Shown: piece by piece, positions 5,715 to 8,537 of the stretch
Layout: the number at the start of each line of letters is the position of its first letter
How positions within the stretch are numbered: position 1 is the first letter of the stretch
Assembly: GCA_001819095.1 (NCBI GenBank)
Contig: MHLS01000010.1
Span: forward strand, 5,866-14,402
Direction of reading: 5' to 3'
Origin: Candidatus Lloydbacteria bacterium RIFCSPLOWO2_02_FULL_54_12
GTDB taxonomy: Bacteria; Patescibacteriota; Minisyncoccia; Phycocordibacterales; UBA6899
Length of the DNA stretch: 8,537 nucleotides
Notes under the pieces: model-generated
Told to the model about the DNA's origin: nothing
The model's database searches: none
What the model saw: the letters and a program-made list of their open reading frames with translations, nothing else
Made by a program: the position numbers and the translations under genes

Positions 5715-5749
5715 GATACGACAAGTGAACGCGGAACGAAAACAAATAT

Positions 5750-6032
5750 TCCGGTGTAGCTCAGTGGTAGAGCAGTGCGCTGTCGACTAAGGCAGCTCTT
5801 GGAGGAAACTCCGAGATGAACTCTTTGGGATATCGGTGAACGCTAAATCCGTCTCAGGCGGACAAGCCAATACCGAGGGAACCGGCGGAAACGCCGGAGC
5901 GCCGTAGAGACTAGATACCAAAGTGCCTAAATCCGCTTCTGGCGGACACGGCAAAGATATAGTCCACGCCTTTACGAAAGTATTGGATCACGTGTAACGC
6001 ATTGGTCGCAGGTTCGAATCCTGCCGCCGGAG
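5750..6032 (+). tRNA. trnN: tRNA-Asn(GUU) interrupted by a group I intron
   Basis: The exons are 5750-5783 and 5995-6032. The acceptor stem is TCCGGTG with CGCCGGA (6025-6031), the D-stem GCTC with GAGC, the anticodon stem GTGCG (5775-5779) with CGCAT (5998-6002), the variable loop TGGTC, and the T-arm GCAGG-TTCGAAT-CCTGC (6008-6024). Joining the exons gives the anticodon loop CUGUUAA, typical of asparagine, with anticodon GUU; the discriminator base is G as expected. CCA is not encoded (CAA follows), so a CCA-adding enzyme is needed. The intron lies between anticodon positions 35 and 36, so the tRNA cannot work without splicing. It is transcribed from the promoter at 5510-5537 and ends at the terminator at 6041-6066. 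Confidence 0.93.
5784..5994 (+). ncRNA. Small group I intron (tRNA type, probably IC3-like)
   Basis: This 211-nt ribozyme has a full core. P1: exon GCTGT (5779-5783) pairs with GCAGC (5792-5796), with the diagnostic U-G pair at the 5' splice site. P2: CTTGGAG/CTCCGAG with a GAAA loop (5798-5815). P3: CTTTGG..TATC (5823-5834) with GATACCAAAG (5914-5923). P4: GGT/ACC (5835-5837 and 5872-5874). P6: CCGGCG-GAAA-CGCCGG (5882-5897). P7: GACTA (5909-5913) with TAGTC (5960-5964), within the typical GACTAGA and AAGATATAGTCC segments. P8: TGCC/GGCA (5924-5927 and 5950-5953). P9: GAAA-capped hairpin near 5974-5982. The terminal G is G5994. No homing endonuclease is present, and the size is near the smallest known active introns. 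P5 and P8 each end in a TCCG...GGCGGA mini-palindrome. The IC3 subtype is inferred from the tRNA location and size. Confidence 0.9.
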
Positions 6033-6040
6033 CAATCACG

Positions 6041-6066
6041 AAAATGAGACCCGTAAGGGCCATTTT
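6041..6066 (+). terminator. Terminator after tRNA-Asn
   Basis: AAAATG (6041-6046) pairs with CATTTT (6061-6066) and CCC (6050-6052) with GGG (6057-6059) around a GTAA loop, with AGA and C unpaired. The 3' strand continues as a five-T run. It begins 8 nt after the tRNA and would also work in the reverse direction. Confidence 0.7.
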
Positions 6067-6070
6067 TGTT

Positions 6071-6118
6071 TGCTCCGGCGAGCAAGCCGACTGCTCGGCT
6101 TGCGTGCAGGATTCGAAC
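6071..6118 (-). repeat. Inverted copy of the tRNA-Asn 3' half with an inserted hairpin
   Basis: TGCTCCGGCG (6071-6080) is the exact reverse complement of the tRNA acceptor end (6025-6034), and GCAGGATTCGAAC (6106-6118) that of the T-arm (6012-6024). These two blocks are adjacent in the tRNA, but here 25 nt lie between them, mostly a perfect 9-bp hairpin, GCAAGCCGA with TCGGCTTGC (6082-6090 and 6095-6103). In a read-through transcript the copy could pair with the tRNA 3' half. Confidence 0.8.
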
Positions 6119-6194
6119 AGCGGAGTCATGTTTCGACAGCAACCGAAACAGATGAGCTGGTGCCCAGACCGAGGTGAGCGACGGCGAACCGAGA

Positions 6195-6224
6195 GTCGCG
6201 GGAGAAACTCCTACCGCCGGAGCA
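6195..6224 (+). repeat. Diverged direct copy of the tRNA-Asn 3' end
   Basis: Thirty bases align without gaps to 6005-6034 of the tRNA, exactly 190 nt upstream, with 23 identities. The last 11, CCGCCGGAGCA, are identical. The TTCGAAT T-loop is lost, so it is not a functional tRNA. The 75 nt before it hold further hairpins (6129-6135 with 6144-6150, 6157-6160 with 6164-6167, 6178-6182 with 6195-6199). It may be a pseudogene fragment or an att-like duplication. Confidence 0.7.
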
Positions 6225-6594
6225 GACGACAGAAGGTGGGTGTAGTTAGCCCACTTCGGGCCTTAACCGTGCGATTTTCCGGAGTTCGAAAATGTTTTTG
6301 GACTTCCGGAAGTTCCAACGAGTACGACACGGAAGGAACGCGCAAGATACCGCTAGAAACAATGGTTTCGGCGGTATTTTGCTTGAGTTCTGAAGTCGCT
6401 TGGGCGAAATTGAGGATATGGTTATACGGGGACCGCAAAGATAAAGACAAATGTTTTGTTTTCATCAACAGCCGCGTTGATCCGACAGCACATGGTACAT
6501 TGTGGCCCAAAAGCATAACATCTACGTTGTCAGAGGGGGTCTTTCCGGTGACTCGACTCTATCCGAGTGGGGCATCTCCGTAAGCCAAGAAATC
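6225..6594. other. Gene-free stretch with weak hairpins
   Basis: No open frame here has a ribosome binding site or recognisable protein. Seen are GTTAGCCC pairing with GGGC..TAAC (6248-6270), ATTTTC/GAAAAT followed by GTTTTTGG (about 6274-6301, a possible weak terminator), the 12-bp palindrome ACTTCCGGAAGT (6302-6313), ATCAAC/GTTGAT (about 6464-6481) and ACTCG/CGAGT (6551-6568). I see no further function. Confidence 0.5.
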
Positions 6595-6622
6595 TAGACA
6601 AATTAAAATAATGTGCTATACT
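6595..6622 (+). promoter_or_regulatory. Promoter of the 596-residue gene
   Basis: TAGACA (6595-6600), a 16-bp spacer and TATACT (6617-6622) preceded by TGC, an extended -10. The start should fall near 6629, giving a leader of about 54 nt with the SD at its end. Confidence 0.65.
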
Positions 6623-6682
6623 GCAAACAGGGTATTTTGGTACATTCTCAACTGAATTCGTACAAGCAAATAGGAGGGTCAA

Positions 6683-8473
6683 ATGGACACTGCGGTTCTC
6701 CCTGTAACGATCGATCTGACGCAGCACCACACCAAGGAACGGCCGGAAGAAGGCTATCACAATAAAGCCACCTATCAGGTGGCCAAGCGTGATGCGCAAA
6801 ACGACATCTACCGAGTTCTCAACATAGACTCGGACGTTTTCACCATCTTCGTCCAAGTGAAGCAAGCTCCTGTTTCACGATTCACCGTAGCCAAAAATCC
6901 GGCATTTGTGTTGAGTGCTGGCATGGACCTGTTCGTCTATGTGGAGAAGAAACAGGAGAATCGTCATAGCGGATACACAACGGAGGCAGTCCACCTGACC
7001 ATCCCGAATGTCTGTAAGGCAAAGCGTCTCGTATTCCGCAGTCCCGAGATGCATCACAGTTCGTACACGCCGACATATCCGGCAACGCTGACTGTCTCTG
7101 TCGGTGGGGCAGAGCACGGCATCCACGTATCGTGCGTTGCGGAAATTGCCGAGACCGCGTTTAATCTCTCCTTCGGCACGCAAGGCACAGAGTGCATGGG
7201 AGCGCTCTTAGATGTCGCAATCCCTGACACCTTCTACAGGCGGTATCAGAGTGAGCCGCTCGATTTCTCGTTGCAGTCGCTCTTTACTGTTAGGGGTATC
7301 GTCAGCAAGGAGCAGAACTGCCGCCATCTCATGATGCTCCTCAAGAATAGGGCAGGCATGACCGGCGCGAGCGTTCTTGCGCCACAAGGCACAAAGAATG
7401 TTTTCAACCAGGTGGTCCCCTTCTACGAGGAGTTGCTCCGACAGGACGAAATCTTCCTGATTGCCGCGTTTCAGACGCTACTGTTCGAGTGCAAACGAAC
7501 TATCAACGGCGTAAAGGTCGCGAAGTGGTTCAATGAATTTTTTGCATCGGCGCGAGACCAGGACACGTTCCAAGCGAAGCTCCAACAGGTCTACTCGACT
7601 TTTATCGAGTACGAGTCCGAGCAGAGTTACCGTTACTACCGTTTTGAGGATTTGTTTGTCAAGCTCCCGGCGTATACAGAACTTCGAAAAGCTGCTCTCC
7701 GCTCACAGTCGGGGAGAGCACTGTCGAAGATGGTCACGGATATCGAGTCGATCAACTTCGACGAGCAAAAATATCCTGTCCTGGCTGGACTGATCCATGA
7801 CGGGTCAATCCCTGTCTCGACGTTTTTCCGCAGGGAAGGCGACGAAGCGTATTTCCTCTTTAACGACAACTGGGACTTGTTCGAGGAGTTCCTCGGCAAA
7901 CACCGGGACGTCGGCATCAAACTGGCACAACTCGCCAGCCAGCGGACAACATACGCGAAGAGCTTCATGTCGTACATGTACTTCATCTTGTATGACTTGC
8001 CCGAGTATCTAAAGAAGCATACGGGCAAACACTGGACCTGCCTGCCGTCAATCGTCGAAAGCGCAGAGGAGCTTGAGCCCACGCAAACTGGGCAAACCAC
8101 AAAAAAGAGAAGCGCTCTGACGCCCGTCGTCGACAACGACGCGTGTACGGTTGTCGTGCCGTACGCGTGCCTCAAGGTCCCTGGGGTTTCAACTACCTAC
8201 ACCTACTCGCTCAACTACTCGATCGTCCGTCGGGGGCTCAGTATCGACGGAAGCGTAAGTTCGTTAGACATCGAGGAGAAACTCAACGGGCGCGACGACT
8301 ACGGATTAATGTTCTACACATTGACCGGGTCGGCGGCAGGCAGAGGCTATCCCACGTTTCTCATCATCTTCGAGCGGTTGGACGGCGATGAGACACGAGT
8401 GCACTTCCATCGTACGCATCCACTGCGTAGCAAGGGCGGAGACAACAATCCGGTCAACAACTGGATCCGGTAA
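6683..8473 (+). CDS. Large cytoplasmic protein of unknown function
   Basis: I do not recognise this 596-residue protein. It has no signal peptide or transmembrane helix. Three parts can be told apart. Residues about 1-185 are beta-strand-rich. Residues about 195-455 look mainly helical with many aromatic residues (for example SEQSYRYYRFEDLF, 312-325). A polar linker (461-485, EELEPTQTGQTTKKRS) leads to a C-terminal beta-rich domain (about 488-596). That domain holds GRDDYGLMFYTLTGS (536-550) and the histidine cluster H574-F-H576-R-T-H579-P, a possible metal or nucleotide site. The start is firm: AGGAGG (6672-6677) lies 5 nt before the ATG and a promoter lies upstream. It is monocistronic as far as can be seen and lies just downstream of the rearranged tRNA-Asn locus, a place where acquired genes often settle. 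No function is assigned. Confidence 0.85.
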   Translation: MDTAVLPVTIDLTQHHTKERPEEGYHNKATYQVAKRDAQNDIYRVLNIDSDVFTIFVQVKQAPVSRFTVAKNPAFVLSAGMDLFVYVEKKQENRHSGYTTEAVHLTIPNVCKAKRLVFRSPEMHHSSYTPTYPATLTVSVGGAEHGIHVSCVAEIAETAFNLSFGTQGTECMGALLDVAIPDTFYRRYQSEPLDFSLQSLFTVRGIVSKEQNCRHLMMLLKNRAGMTGASVLAPQGTKNVFNQVVPFYEELLRQDEIFLIAAFQTLLFECKRTINGVKVAKWFNEFFASARDQDTFQAKLQQVYSTFIEYESEQSYRYYRFEDLFVKLPAYTELRKAALRSQSGRALSKMVTDIESINFDEQKYPVLAGLIHDGSIPVSTFFRREGDEAYFLFNDNWDLFEEFLGKHRDVGIKLAQLASQRTTYAKSFMSYMYFILYDLPEYLKKHTGKHWTCLPSIVESAEELEPTQTGQTTKKRSALTPVVDNDACTVVVPYACLKVPGVSTTYTYSLNYSIVRRGLSIDGSVSSLDIEEKLNGRDDYGLMFYTLTGSAAGRGYPTFLIIFERLDGDETRVHFHRTHPLRSKGGDNNPVNNWIR

Positions 8474-8537
8474 ATTCTCTATCTAAATGCAACCGCAAGA
8501 TCTTTTGATAATTTGGGGATTTGCTTAATAATACCCT

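Noticed and set aside
5568..6224. Integrated mobile element bounded by tRNA-Asn copies
   Set aside because: No integrase, transposase or other mobility gene lies between or near the copies; duplication and rearrangement of the tRNA explains the pattern with less.
6211..6516. 101-codon minus-strand open frame
   Set aside because: It has no SD or promoter and no recognisable protein features; its C-terminal part is read from the tRNA-derived copy.
6002..6583. 193-codon open frame on the plus strand
   Set aside because: It starts inside the tRNA-Asn 3' exon, runs through the terminator and the inverted tRNA copy, has no SD, and its composition looks random.
1..8537. CRISPR array or toxin-antitoxin pair
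   Set aside because: No regularly spaced direct repeats are present, and no overlapping pair of small genes with such features was found.

Overview
The window looks like a piece of a bacterial chromosome, most likely from the Candidate Phyla Radiation (Patescibacteria, Parcubacteria-like). This is an inference with no marker gene behind it. It rests on a tRNA interrupted by a very small group I intron, a tRNA 3' end without an encoded CCA, genes whose promoters sit almost on the start codon, short TCCGCC/GGCGGA mini-palindromes, and compact proteins. No phage, transposase, integrase or CRISPR gene is visible.

Left part (1-2050), all genes on the minus strand: a DJ-1/PfpI-family protein, a small exported M48-like zinc metalloprotease (HEVGH), and an exported 160-residue protein of unknown function. 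The two exported genes share the same upstream layout: a TTGAC-type -35 box, a short leader and a strong AGGAGG/GGGAGG ribosome binding site. Between them lies about 400 bp without a gene, packed with hairpins at 1280-1553, including one minus-strand terminator and one mini-palindrome.

Middle part (2250-5473), plus strand: a near-consensus sigma-70 promoter drives a malate:quinone-oxidoreductase-like flavoprotein, which ends at a strong terminator. Next come a stand-alone receiver-domain response regulator, probably translated from a leaderless mRNA, and a two-transmembrane histidine kinase with degenerate H, G1 and G2 boxes. These two genes form a likely two-component pair. The 123-bp gap between them is exactly bracketed by a perfect 14-bp inverted repeat whose right arm covers the kinase start codon.

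RNA island (5510-6225): an extended -10 promoter is followed by a partial tRNA-Asn 5' half joined to a densely paired RNA. Then comes an intact tRNA-Asn(GUU) split inside the anticodon by a 211-nt group I intron, a terminator, an inverted copy of the tRNA 3' half carrying a 25-nt hairpin, and a diverged direct copy of the tRNA 3' end. The island reads as a repeatedly duplicated and rearranged tRNA-Asn locus. The structured RNA and the rearranged copies are the best candidates for something undescribed.

Right part (6225-8537): about 370 bp with no supportable gene, then a promoter, a strong SD and a 596-residue cytoplasmic protein of unknown function. The last 64 bp are AT-rich and show no clear feature.
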